A DNA stretch of 35,757 nucleotides from Leptolyngbyaceae cyanobacterium C42_A2020_001 (GTDB lineage Bacteria > Cyanobacteriota > Cyanobacteriia > Leptolyngbyales > Leptolyngbyaceae). Both the position numbers and the translations under genes were made by a program. The DNA lies in contig JACYLN010000018.1 in the NCBI GenBank assembly GCA_015272515.1, forward strand, positions 1 through 35,757, read 5' to 3'. The notes beneath the pieces were generated by a model. The model was not told where the DNA came from, searched no databases, and saw only the letters and a program-made list of their open reading frames with translations. Positions 16,811 through 24,605 of the stretch are shown here, in pieces. How positions within the stretch are numbered: the first letter of the stretch is position 1; each line of letters opens with the position of its first letter.

Positions 16811-17560
16811 TCACGATACAACAAATTCCTGAATCAGTTGCCGCCACTGATCGTAAGCAATGCCGTTAAGATGCAGTTCATCCTGGCTATACTGCGAATC
16901 TAAACTGCCGTGTTGATTGGCAAAGTGAGGAAACAAATCAATGTAGATGCAGGAAAATGCCACCGCTAATGTGGGCAATTGCTGGTTGACGGCAAGAATA
17001 TTAGCTCTCAGTTCTGGGCTGTAGCGGCGATCGCCTACAGGTAATAGGCTTTGAATATATAGCTGAGTTAATGAAGATTGAGCACGAAAACGAGTCAAAA
17101 TCGTAGTGTAATTTTGTATAAGTTGTTCAACAGAAATGTCTCGAATTAAATCATTAATACCAATCATGAGAAAAACTTTATGCGGTGTAGATTGTGTAAT
17201 CGAGTCGAGTCGTTGTAGTAGCCCTGCCGTGGTATCACCTGAAATTGCTCGATTTTTAATAGAAATTGAGAGAAGTTCTGACCATTCTGCTTCATTGGTT
17301 AAACTATCGCCCAAAAACACAATATCGGTTGGTTTGATAGTTAAATAGGCGAACTGATTAAGACGATGAACATAAAAAGGAACGTTACTGAAATCTTCAT
17401 AGGGATCAGAACTGCGGATTAACTGAAGTTTTCTGCCAAGATAAGTCCATCCACCTCGCCGGGCAACAAAGATTGAGAATGCTGTAATGAATAAACCGTT
17501 TAAACCAAAGGATACAAGCCAAAGAATTGATTGCATGGCAGAAAGAATGCGGGTTCGCAT
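16811..17560 (-). CDS. SGNH/GDSL-family hydrolase, membrane-anchored
   Basis: An N-terminal hydrophobic segment (ILWLVSFGLNGLFITAFSIF) anchors or exports a 249-residue esterase-like protein. Block I is VFLGDSLTNEAEW with the nucleophile Ser86. SGDTTAG gives the oxyanion Gly, MIGINDL the Asn block, and DELHLNGIAYDQW the Asp-His pair near the C-terminus. All four SGNH blocks are present, so it should be active. It resembles platelet-activating-factor acetylhydrolase/TesA-type lipases in general layout. The substrate (acyl or acetyl ester, possibly in the envelope) is unknown. The nitrilase-like gene follows after 27 nt. Confidence 0.88.
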   Translation of the reverse strand: MRTRILSAMQSILWLVSFGLNGLFITAFSIFVARRGGWTYLGRKLQLIRSSDPYEDFSNVPFYVHRLNQFAYLTIKPTDIVFLGDSLTNEAEWSELLSISIKNRAISGDTTAGLLQRLDSITQSTPHKVFLMIGINDLIRDISVEQLIQNYTTILTRFRAQSSLTQLYIQSLLPVGDRRYSPELRANILAVNQQLPTLAVAFSCIYIDLFPHFANQHGSLDSQYSQDELHLNGIAYDQWRQLIQEFVVS

Positions 17561-17566
17561 CTACTG

Positions 17567-17600
17567 TAAAAGGGAGACGGCGATCGCCGTCTCCCTTTTA
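17567..17600. terminator. Perfect 34-nt palindrome centred on a HIP1-like core
   Basis: From 17567 to 17600 every base pairs: TAAAAGGGAGACGGCGA and its exact complement, with GGCGATCGCC at the centre. It has a G/C-rich stem flanked by A and T runs, so an RNA from either strand would end in a stem followed by U residues. This is the arrangement of a bidirectional terminator. However, it has no loop bases and lies 7 nt upstream of the SGNH start, so a cruciform or protein-binding site is also possible. Confidence 0.5.
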
Positions 17601-17639
17601 AAAATCTTTTCAATTTTGTAGTTTTGGTCAGAACACTTA

Positions 17640-17822
17640 AAACAAAGAAGAGCTGCAAAGCCACGGGTAGGCGTGCTGACTCGCCTTCGCCACGCTACGA
17701 TAGCTACGACGACATCAGTTATGAAGGCTTTGAATGCCAATCTCCGTCCTTACCTTTCTCATATTTTAGAAACCAAACGATTGAAGGAACGTTGTAGGGA
17801 CGCTCCTAACGCCCCTACACGT
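17640..17822. repeat. Intergenic dispersed-repeat fragments
   Basis: This stretch between SGNH and chaB has no gene-like frame. It contains GTAGGCGTG ... CACGCTAC (about 17667-17698), the common GCGTAGCGTGGCGAAGGCGAG-type repeat in complement. It also holds the hairpin TGTAGGGACG-CTCCTAA-CGCCCCTACA at about 17794-17820. Both are short repeat families seen across cyanobacterial intergenic DNA. Confidence 0.5.
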
Positions 17823-17832
17823 TCAGATAATC

Positions 17833-18207
17833 TTATGATTCAGAAAGGGGCTGGGGTCTGTGCAGTCCTTGCTCCATAGGCTTACGGATGAATTTGCCAT
17901 CTGCACCACGGGTGTAGATTTCGCTGTGCTCAATACTCTGCCATGCCACTTTCATTGCAGAGTCACGATCGCCGTTGTTTTCATAAATACTGTTGTAAGC
18001 CGCAATGAAAACTTGTTGAGCATCTTCTGGCAAAGCTTCACGTACATCTTGCGGTAAAGTGTCTACCGTCATCTGCCCTTGAGAAGCATCAGGGCTTTGC
18101 ATTGTGCCGTGTTCGCCTGCACCTGCATATTCATTAATTGCTTCTTCAACTTCAGGAATCTCTTCTGCGTTTTCTCCCTGGAATTTCTTAATTGCATTCT
18201 CGTCCAT
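17833..18207 (-). CDS. chaB: ChaB-family protein
   Basis: The C-terminal half carries the ChaB domain: LPQDVREALPEDAQQVFIAAYNS, then a helix with MKVAWQSIEHSEI, then the terminal YTRGADGKFIRKP. ChaB is named for a proposed regulator of the ChaA cation antiporter in E. coli, but its molecular role is poorly defined. The first 50 residues are an acidic, Glu/Ala-rich extension absent from the E. coli protein. ATG at 18207 is chosen because GGAGG lies 6 nt before it; a start at 18219 lacks this. The gene stands alone. In cyanobacteria such proteins are often linked to stress genes (family impression, not shown here). Confidence 0.82.
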   Translation of the reverse strand: MDENAIKKFQGENAEEIPEVEEAINEYAGAGEHGTMQSPDASQGQMTVDTLPQDVREALPEDAQQVFIAAYNSIYENNGDRDSAMKVAWQSIEHSEIYTRGADGKFIRKPMEQGLHRPQPLSES

Positions 18208-18490
18208 AAAAACCTCCAAATGTTTAGAACCATAAATCTAAAACTCATTGTATGAAGGTAGTTTTTTTTCTTCCTCCCCCGTATGAAAGAGAAACTTGTA
18301 GATTAGTATCTGCTAAAAGATTGGGAAAAATTAGCTCCAAAAGTCTATTGAATTTAGACGTTTATTCTGTGTCAACGATTTCAAGGAGTTTTTGCAGAAA
18401 TTGCTATACTGAAGGTTTAAACAATATCATTGTGTTTTTATTTATACCTTTTCATCAGGAATTTGCTCATTCAGGCAATCGCCCTCTCTC

Positions 18491-20890
18491 ATGGTCAACG
18501 CACCATTCTTGTTTCATCTCTTTTCTCCAGAGTCATGGCTGATCTTGCTTTCAGGAGTGACGCTAGGCGCGATCGCCACCAGGTTACTGATACAAGTGTC
18601 CTGGTTGAATTTTCACCGTCAAGAGGATGTCGCCAAGCTCCAACAGTCGCAACAAGAACTAGAGCAAAGTAAACGAGACATTCAGGCCTTGCTTGATTCC
18701 ATTCCCGATCATTTGGTGCGCTTGCGACGAGATGGCATTTACCTCAGTTTTATTAAGGGTGGAAATATCAAACTAATTGGGGAAGGGATGCTCGCTGCCG
18801 ACGTTAGCATCTGGGATATTTTGCCTCCAGCAATGGCACGACACCGAATGGAATACGTAGAACGCGCTCTGCAAACGGGGGAACTGCAACTGTATGAGTA
18901 TGAGATCGCAATTGATGGTGAAACACGCCACGAAGAAGCCCGAATTGCGGTTAGTGGAGTCGATGAAGTATTAACAGTTGTACGAGACATTACTGATCGC
19001 AAACGAGCAGAATATGCCCTTCAGCAACAGGCAGAACGCGATCGCGTTCTCCACAAAGTCACTCAAGCTATTCGTAATTCTCTCGATCTCAATACCATTT
19101 TCTCAACCACAGTTCATGAATTTGCCCATTTGTTACAAGCTAATCAAGCAGTTATTTATCAGTATCTATCCAATAAGCAAGTTTGGAGTTGTATTGAATC
19201 CTATCAACCCAGTTGGCTTTTAGATCAGAGCTTAGGAGCCTATTTTCCTGACCAAAACACTGATGTTTCAAGTCAGCTTAAACACCAAAAAATTGTGCGA
19301 ATTAATCATGTTAACCAATTGAAAGATGAGACGAATCACAATCTTGGTTGTGCATTTCCGGCGGCATGGTTAATCATTCCTATTTACCTGAAAGAGCTTT
19401 GGGGATGTTTAGGGTTAGTGCGGCAAGAGCAACCCTGGCAAGATTCTGAAGCTGAACTTGCGTCTGCAATTGTTGATCAACTTGCGATCGCAATTCAGCA
19501 GTCAGAACTTTATCAACAAGTTCAACAACTCAACACGCATCTGGAACAACAGGTACAGGAACGAACTGCCGTTATTCAAAAAGCATTGACCTTTGAGGCG
19601 TTGCTAAAACGAATTACCGACAAAGTTCGCGATAGCCTGGATGAAAACCAGATTTTACAAACGGCTGTAAATGAGTTGGGCACTGGGTTAGAAGTGGTTT
19701 GCTGTAATGCTGCTATTTACTCAACCGATCTCAATGCTCACACAATTACCCACGAATATTCAACTCAGCACTCCTTTGGTCTTGGACAAAACATTTTATT
19801 TGCAGATTGTTCAACACCTGAAATCTTCCAGCAACTAATCTTGGGTTACGAGTTCCAATTTTGTTTTCCCACTGATCTGTATGCTCCTAATGAGGTAGGG
19901 TTTCATGCGGTGCTCGCCTGCCCTTTATTGGATGATCAGGGGGTTTTGGGGGATCTCTGGTTGTTCCGACAAAAACACGACCATTTTAGTGATCTGAAAG
20001 TACGAATTGTGCAGCAAGTGGCAAATCAGTGTGCGATCGCGCTGCGGCAATCTCGGCTATATCAGGCATCACAGGCGCAAGTTCAAGAATTAGAACGCCT
20101 CAGCCAGTTGAAGGATGATTTTCTCAGTACGGTTTCTCACGAACTGAGAACACCAATGTCTAACATCAAAATGGCAACTCAAATGCTTGGTATTGGCATT
20201 GAACAATTGGGATTAAGCCACGAGCGCGATCGCATCACCCGTTATCTGCAAATTCTGCGAGATGAATGCCAACGCGAAACCGATTTGATCAACGATCTGT
20301 TGGATCTGTCCCGCTTAGATTCAGGTTCAGATCCCCTCATCTTGCAATGTATGCACCTGCAATATTGGCTACCACACGTTGTAGATGTGTTTGCCGAACG
20401 GGTTCATACTCATCAACAACATCTCGTCGTAGCGATCGCAGACGAGCTTCCACCGCTGACAACCGACTTTGCTTACCTGGAACAAGTACTTGTAGAACTT
20501 CTACACAACGCTTGCAAATACACTCCCGCTCAAGAAACCATCAAAGTGGTTGCTCAATGCATCAATCACCAACCCACTGATAAAGGACTCGCACCCCATT
20601 CTACAGAGTTGAGAAAGATTCAAATCAGCGTAGCAAACTCTGGCGTGGAAATTCCAGCATCAGAATTGAAACACGTGTTTGATAAGTTTTACCGTGTTCC
20701 CAACAATGACCCCTGGAAGCATGGTGGCACCGGGTTAGGATTAGCACTGGTGAAAAAAAGAATTGAACGCTTACAAGGTAGTATCACTGTCACAAGTGAA
20801 AACAACTGGACGAATTTCATCATCCAGTTGCCTCAAGAGGTAGAGTGCTTGGAATTAATTACAGCCCTAACAAATCATCCAGTTCGTTGA
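18491..20890 (+). CDS. Membrane-associated sensor histidine kinase, PAS-GAF-GAF-HisKA-HATPase
   Basis: The 799 residues comprise a membrane segment (about 14-36), a coiled coil (about 42-65), a PAS domain (about 65-175, ending VVRDITDRKRAE), GAF1 (about 190-345), a coiled coil, and GAF2 (about 370-535). HisKA follows with the phospho-acceptor His550 in FLSTVSHELRTPMSN. The HATPase has its N box at ELLHNACKYTPA, and its G2 box at GGTGLGLALV. All kinase motifs are intact. The GAF domains lack an evident chromophore-binding Cys-His signature (IPxxxR...CH), so phytochrome function is not supported. No response regulator is adjacent. The start ATG lacks a good Shine-Dalgarno. The last 32 nt overlap the convergent ParR-like gene. 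Confidence 0.9.
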   Translation: MVNAPFLFHLFSPESWLILLSGVTLGAIATRLLIQVSWLNFHRQEDVAKLQQSQQELEQSKRDIQALLDSIPDHLVRLRRDGIYLSFIKGGNIKLIGEGMLAADVSIWDILPPAMARHRMEYVERALQTGELQLYEYEIAIDGETRHEEARIAVSGVDEVLTVVRDITDRKRAEYALQQQAERDRVLHKVTQAIRNSLDLNTIFSTTVHEFAHLLQANQAVIYQYLSNKQVWSCIESYQPSWLLDQSLGAYFPDQNTDVSSQLKHQKIVRINHVNQLKDETNHNLGCAFPAAWLIIPIYLKELWGCLGLVRQEQPWQDSEAELASAIVDQLAIAIQQSELYQQVQQLNTHLEQQVQERTAVIQKALTFEALLKRITDKVRDSLDENQILQTAVNELGTGLEVVCCNAAIYSTDLNAHTITHEYSTQHSFGLGQNILFADCSTPEIFQQLILGYEFQFCFPTDLYAPNEVGFHAVLACPLLDDQGVLGDLWLFRQKHDHFSDLKVRIVQQVANQCAIALRQSRLYQASQAQVQELERLSQLKDDFLSTVSHELRTPMSNIKMATQMLGIGIEQLGLSHERDRITRYLQILRDECQRETDLINDLLDLSRLDSGSDPLILQCMHLQYWLPHVVDVFAERVHTHQQHLVVAIADELPPLTTDFAYLEQVLVELLHNACKYTPAQETIKVVAQCINHQPTDKGLAPHSTELRKIQISVANSGVEIPASELKHVFDKFYRVPNNDPWKHGGTGLGLALVKKRIERLQGSITVTSENNWTNFIIQLPQEVECLELITALTNHPVR

Positions 20891-21128
20891 GTGCATCACA
20901 GGAGGATGGCTGAGACTTAGACTTCGCCGCCCCATTGGGTACCGCTGGAGGTGCGACTGGTGGTAAAGGTTGTGACTCTACTCCAGAGCGTCGTCCCAAA
21001 TACTCATCGGCATAGCGACGAAACACTGCTTCAACGGCTGCTCGTGCGTTTTTCAAGCCCCACTCCTGGGCGATGATCTCCGCTTTTTCTAACACATCCT
21101 GGCTCAGTCTTATCTTGTTGTCATACAT
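20859..21128 (-). CDS. Small ParR-like adaptor, partner of the ParM-like actin
   Basis: This 89-residue protein has an N-terminal part, NKIRLSQDVLEKAEIIAQEW followed by GLKNARAAVEAVFRRY, in the pattern beta strand-helix-helix expected of ribbon-helix-helix DNA-binding proteins. A Pro/Ser-rich linker leads to a short acidic amphipathic end, ALNELDDLLGL. ParR proteins of type II segregation systems are built the same way: an RHH binds centromere repeats and a C-terminal helix caps the ParM filament. The assignment rests on layout and context, not on a recognised signature. It starts inside the end of the ParM-like gene (19-nt overlap) and its 3' end overlaps the histidine kinase gene tail to tail by 32 nt. 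Confidence 0.65.
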   Translation of the reverse strand: MYDNKIRLSQDVLEKAEIIAQEWGLKNARAAVEAVFRRYADEYLGRRSGVESQPLPPVAPPAVPNGAAKSKSQPSSCDALNELDDLLGL

Positions 21129-22135
21129 AGCTGCAAACCTTCTGCGATCGGGAACAAACCACGGACGTTCGCAAATTGCGGATCTGGAATCACTGCAAAT
21201 AGTTTGCGTCCTGCCAGTCGTTCAGTAATCAGATGAGAGCCGCCGCCTGTGACCAGAAAACGAGTAACTCGCGCCATATAGGGAGTGTATTGAGCCTTGA
21301 CTGTTTGGAAAATGCCTCGGAACCACGGATCAAGATATTCTTCTAACCAGGGTGCCCAGGATAAACCCGTATCGGCGTAATTGTGTCCCGCTTTGAAGCC
21401 ATCCATTACCAACCCTGGATCAACCGTGGTGCCCAGCGCATCGGTGAGACGGCGATCGAAGCTGATAGACGCAGCCAATTCATAAGACCCGCCGCGATCC
21501 ATGACGTTCTCATCAATCACTTCTCCTTCGGCATCTACCAGACGCGTTAACCAGGTGCCGCCGCCGATGTCTACCACAATTGTGTAGCCATTATCGGGAA
21601 TCAATCCAAGCCTTTGAGCGTAGTAGTAAGCGCCCATCCCTTCTCGCTCAACGTTGACCTGATCAACCGTGACCTGGAAAGGTACACCATTACGCTTAAA
21701 TTCATGTACACCCATTAGCTGCGATCGCAAAGCTGCTTCATTCCTCGACAGTTCCGGCGTAGAGATGTGGAGGTTAAGGGAAAATTCTGTGTTTCCATCC
21801 CACGATTCTAAACACGCATAAAGATGCAACCGCGCTAATTCAACCTTGTTTTCAATCACCGTTTGCTGCTGTCTACGATATTTGTATGCTTGCACCCCAA
21901 AGTGGTAGCGAGTGCCATCTGGCATTTCAATAAGCGGTGAAGTATCTAGAAAGCGAACCGGATCACGTCCCTGTGGCAATTGGTAATGAACAGAGCGAAT
22001 GGCTCTGGGACTGTTTGTTCCATCCCAAAATTTGAGATCATAATTTCCAGCATCCAGTGCTAAGGTACGCGTAGAAACACTGGGCGTAGCAGGCTCTTTA
22101 ACAGCCTTAGCGCGTCTTGTTTCGGTAGAAGTCAT
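21110..22135 (-). CDS. ParM/StbA-family actin-like protein
   Basis: This is an actin-fold ATPase with phosphate-1 loop LALDAGNYDLKFWDG, phosphate-2 loop YTIVVDIGGGTWLTRLVD, and adenosine loop FLVTGGGSHLI. The DRGGSYELA segment and a C-terminal FANVRGLFPIAEGL match ParM/StbA relatives. The 341 residues fit the family (about 320-350). ParM filaments push plasmid copies apart; chromosomal copies in cyanobacteria have no settled role. ATG at 22135 is preferred: GGAGAAAG lies just upstream, whereas the alternative TTG at 22165 has nothing. The N-terminal 20 residues are a basic, Ala/Pro-rich extension. The gene is transcribed from a LexA-boxed promoter about 180 nt upstream, with the ParR-like gene as its partner. 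Confidence 0.88.
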   Translation of the reverse strand: MTSTETRRAKAVKEPATPSVSTRTLALDAGNYDLKFWDGTNSPRAIRSVHYQLPQGRDPVRFLDTSPLIEMPDGTRYHFGVQAYKYRRQQQTVIENKVELARLHLYACLESWDGNTEFSLNLHISTPELSRNEAALRSQLMGVHEFKRNGVPFQVTVDQVNVEREGMGAYYYAQRLGLIPDNGYTIVVDIGGGTWLTRLVDAEGEVIDENVMDRGGSYELAASISFDRRLTDALGTTVDPGLVMDGFKAGHNYADTGLSWAPWLEEYLDPWFRGIFQTVKAQYTPYMARVTRFLVTGGGSHLITERLAGRKLFAVIPDPQFANVRGLFPIAEGLQLCMTTR

Positions 22136-22312
22136 GGATCTTTCTCCAGAGGTGGTGCGAGGCAAGTGAACGGACTATAGGTAGTGTCCTCAATGGCTGA
22201 GTTTGGGTTTCCTAACCCTACACGCAGGGACGATTCATTCTACAGCAGACTTCTTAATTTGCTAATTTGATTTGCTAACATTTGTCCCCATTCGCGGTCG
22301 AATCAGCCCATA

Positions 22313-22352
22313 AGTACAAGTGTACTTTAGCGATCTTCCTTTTGGATGTCAA
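22313..22352 (-). promoter_or_regulatory. Promoter of the parMR-like pair with overlapping LexA box
   Basis: On the minus strand TTGACA (complement of 22347-22352) is followed after exactly 17 nt by TAAAGT (complement of 22324-22329), a strong vegetative promoter. AGTACACTTGTACT (complement of 22313-22326) overlaps the -10, fits the cyanobacterial LexA consensus RGTACNNNDGTWCB, and has a 16-bp inverted repeat (AAGTACA-N2-TGTACTT, 22312-22327). The predicted leader to the ATG at 22135 is about 180 nt. Confidence 0.7.
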
Positions 22353-22389
22353 CTTGGAAAATAATTGCCCCGCAGGAGAATAACCTCTT

Positions 22390-22420
22390 GGTGCGTTACG
22401 CGACGCTAACAGCGACATTT
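22390..22420. repeat. Short dispersed repeat (GGTGCGTTACGCGACGCTAAC type)
   Basis: The text at about 22390-22413 is a degenerate inverted pair, GTGCGTTA and TAAC-GC-C, of the GGTGCGTTA...TAACGCACC hairpin family common between cyanobacterial genes. It lies between the GT61 stop and the parM promoter. Confidence 0.45.
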
Positions 22421-22433
22421 TAGGCGAGACATT

Positions 22434-23474
22434 TTATACGAGGGCGATCGCGTCCAGGGTTCTGGCTAAGTCATCAATGTCGATTTCAAATCCATCGGCA
22501 ACAGGGTTACCAATGACAAAGGCATACCGTAGTCCTAAACAATCGGTGTAGTCTTTATAAACGTTGTTAAAGCGGTAGGGGGGTTGCAGAGTTAGCATCA
22601 CGCCGTTTTCTGACATCGGAAATAGCCCATGCACCAGTTGACTTCCTTCTACGCCAACTACGATTCTAGCTCCCAACGTTTTTTGCACAATTTCTACCGC
22701 AGACAAGGTTTCAGCATCTAGAATCGTAAAGCCTTGTGCTTGCAAAAATTGCGCGATCTTGGGTTCATTGAGCAGCGATCGCTGCACTCCCGTATCTTTT
22801 CGCAGAAACATGACTCCTGGATGGGTTGGAGAGGAAGCCTCTTGCTGAAGTTTTGTCCGCAATGTTTGATAGCGTTGCCGCTTGAATGAGTTCTGCCCAA
22901 CATCGTCAATTATGATGAAGCGTTTACAGAAAGCTTGAGAAATCGGTTTTGTTTGAATATCAAACAAAGTACTATAGCCAATTTGGTGCTGAGTCAATGG
23001 TTTAGAAACAGTAACTGCGGTTGCGAGTTGCTGAGCGGCTAGAGTTAATGTCAAATCATCAGTGATCCAATGACCAAAAAATCGATTTCCTACCCAGGTA
23101 CAGGCGAGTGCAGCTTCTGCAATTAATTCAGTCGTTCCTTGTTTTAAGAATGCTTCTTTTGTGGTAACCAGAACGTGTTTCATCGCCCCTTTGTAAACAT
23201 ATCCGCTCAGGAAATGTACATCTCGCAATTGATAGGCCGTAGTAGCACCGTGTTCAACTGTACCGCCCTGAATGCGAGTGAGTTCGTTGGCGTAGGTGGT
23301 GGTGTCGGGAACAGCCGTCACTTTTTCTAACGCGGCGGGCAAATAAATAGCGGGCGGATGGGTGGCGCGCTCCCCGGGACACAAAATCCACTGGCGATCG
23401 CACACGTCTTGATAGGTTTTGCGTCCCTGGATCAGACGCAGGATTCGCTGTTGTAAAGGAGCCAGATTCAGCAT
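22434..23474 (-). CDS. Glycosyltransferase family 61 (DUF563) protein
   Basis: The family pattern is seen in VGNRFFGHWITDDLTLTLA (GHW and following acid), VMFLRKDTG (the RxD/E strand of the nucleotide-binding half), and ARIVVGVEGSQLVHGLFPM (the usual GxxGA-like turn followed by a hydrophobic helix). The 346 residues fit GT61. These enzymes transfer pentose or hexose units to surface glycans. The sugar donor is unknown. It starts 6 nt after the lpxD stop, so the two are almost certainly cotranscribed and it may act on lipid A, LPS or another envelope glycan (inference). Confidence 0.8.
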   Translation of the reverse strand: MLNLAPLQQRILRLIQGRKTYQDVCDRQWILCPGERATHPPAIYLPAALEKVTAVPDTTTYANELTRIQGGTVEHGATTAYQLRDVHFLSGYVYKGAMKHVLVTTKEAFLKQGTTELIAEAALACTWVGNRFFGHWITDDLTLTLAAQQLATAVTVSKPLTQHQIGYSTLFDIQTKPISQAFCKRFIIIDDVGQNSFKRQRYQTLRTKLQQEASSPTHPGVMFLRKDTGVQRSLLNEPKIAQFLQAQGFTILDAETLSAVEIVQKTLGARIVVGVEGSQLVHGLFPMSENGVMLTLQPPYRFNNVYKDYTDCLGLRYAFVIGNPVADGFEIDIDDLARTLDAIALV

Positions 23475-23480
23475 AAGATT

Positions 23481-24539
23481 TCAAGCGTTTGCTTCTAATT
23501 CCTCAATTCGCTTCTGCAATTTTTTGAGCGTCTGGTACATCTCCGGCAAACGGCTATAAATTGCGGATGACTTGAGATAGGTTTTGTGATCCACACAGGG
23601 GTAGCCAGAAACGATTTCGCCAGCAGCAACGTTGCCGTGAACTCCCGTTTTAGAAGACGCGATCGCGCCATCGCCCAACGTTGCCTCATTCGCCACACCC
23701 ACCTGCCCTGCCAAAATCACGCGGTTGCCCACTTCTACACCGCCTGCCAGCCCCACCTGTGCGGCAAAGGCACAGCCAAATCCAATGTGGCATCCATGCC
23801 CAATGTGTACCATGTTGTCGAGTTTGGTTTGTTTACCAATGCGGGTTTCGCCCACAGCCGGACGGTCGATCGCCGCATTGCAGCCCACTTCTACGCCATC
23901 TTCCAACACCACATAGCCCGATTGCTGCATTTTGTACCAGCCCTGGGGTGTGGGCACAAAGCCAAACCCTTCAGCACCCACCACCGTCCCAGAATGAATC
24001 ACACAATCTGCCCCAATTTGAGCGCGTTCATGGATCGTGCAGTTCGCGTGTAGAACTGTGCGATCGCCAATTTGTACGTCCGGATAAATCACCACATTGG
24101 GATGGATACAGGCGTGATTCCCAACCGCGACACCCGCCTGAATCACCACATGGGCACCGATGTAAACTGACTCGCCAATCGTTGCCGTGGGATGAATTAC
24201 CGCTGTGGGATGAATTTCGGGCGCAGGCTGAAAGGGCTGGTAAAATAATGCGATCGCTTGAGCAAACAACAATCGTGGTTCAGCCGTTTCTAACCAGGCA
24301 ATGCCGCGATCACTAGCGGCAGTTTGTAAAGCATGATTCTTGGGCAGAATCAAAGCACTGGCAGCGGTTGTTGCCACCTGAGCTGCAAATTTAGCACCAT
24401 CGATGTAGCTGATTGTTCCTGGTTTTGCCTCATCCACCGCCATGACGCTCTCCAAACTGGGGTCGAGGTCAGGGTTAAAACCCAGGCTGGAATGCTCTAA
24501 GGAAATGCCCAGCCGTTGAACAACGTCACTAAATTTCAT
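23481..24539 (-). CDS. lpxD: UDP-3-O-acylglucosamine N-acyltransferase
   Basis: LpxD adds the second acyl chain, from acyl-ACP, to UDP-3-O-acylglucosamine in lipid A synthesis. The N-terminal uridine-binding domain (MKFSDVVQRLG ... DEAKPGTISYIDGAKFA) is followed by a left-handed beta helix made of many hexapeptide repeats (IHPTAVIHPTATIG, VYIGAHVVIQAGV and later turns). The catalytic His region is DNMVHIGHGCHIGFGCAF. A C-terminal helical tail (YSRLPEMYQTLKKLQKRIEELEANA) completes the trimer-forming protein. ATG at 24539 matches the usual MKFS start; 24569 adds 10 residues. GT61 follows at 6 nt. The other lpx genes are not in the window. Confidence 0.93.
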   Translation of the reverse strand: MKFSDVVQRLGISLEHSSLGFNPDLDPSLESVMAVDEAKPGTISYIDGAKFAAQVATTAASALILPKNHALQTAASDRGIAWLETAEPRLLFAQAIALFYQPFQPAPEIHPTAVIHPTATIGESVYIGAHVVIQAGVAVGNHACIHPNVVIYPDVQIGDRTVLHANCTIHERAQIGADCVIHSGTVVGAEGFGFVPTPQGWYKMQQSGYVVLEDGVEVGCNAAIDRPAVGETRIGKQTKLDNMVHIGHGCHIGFGCAFAAQVGLAGGVEVGNRVILAGQVGVANEATLGDGAIASSKTGVHGNVAAGEIVSGYPCVDHKTYLKSSAIYSRLPEMYQTLKKLQKRIEELEANA

Positions 24540-24605
24540 CGCTGATTTATTTGCAAACGCCGTCATCATCCTATGCCAAATAGAGACGATTGACTATGCA
24601 GAGTC

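Noticed and set aside
18252-18542. Plus-strand frame before the histidine kinase
   Set aside because: It overlaps the kinase start, has low protein character and no homology; it is treated as leader or intergenic sequence.
18491-20890. Phytochrome-type photoreceptor function for the histidine kinase
   Set aside because: The GAF domains do not show the chromophore-binding Cys with its neighbouring His and conserved motifs.
23681-24316. Long plus-strand frame across lpxD
   Set aside because: It is antisense to lpxD, with His/Pro/Ser-rich composition and no recognisable domain.
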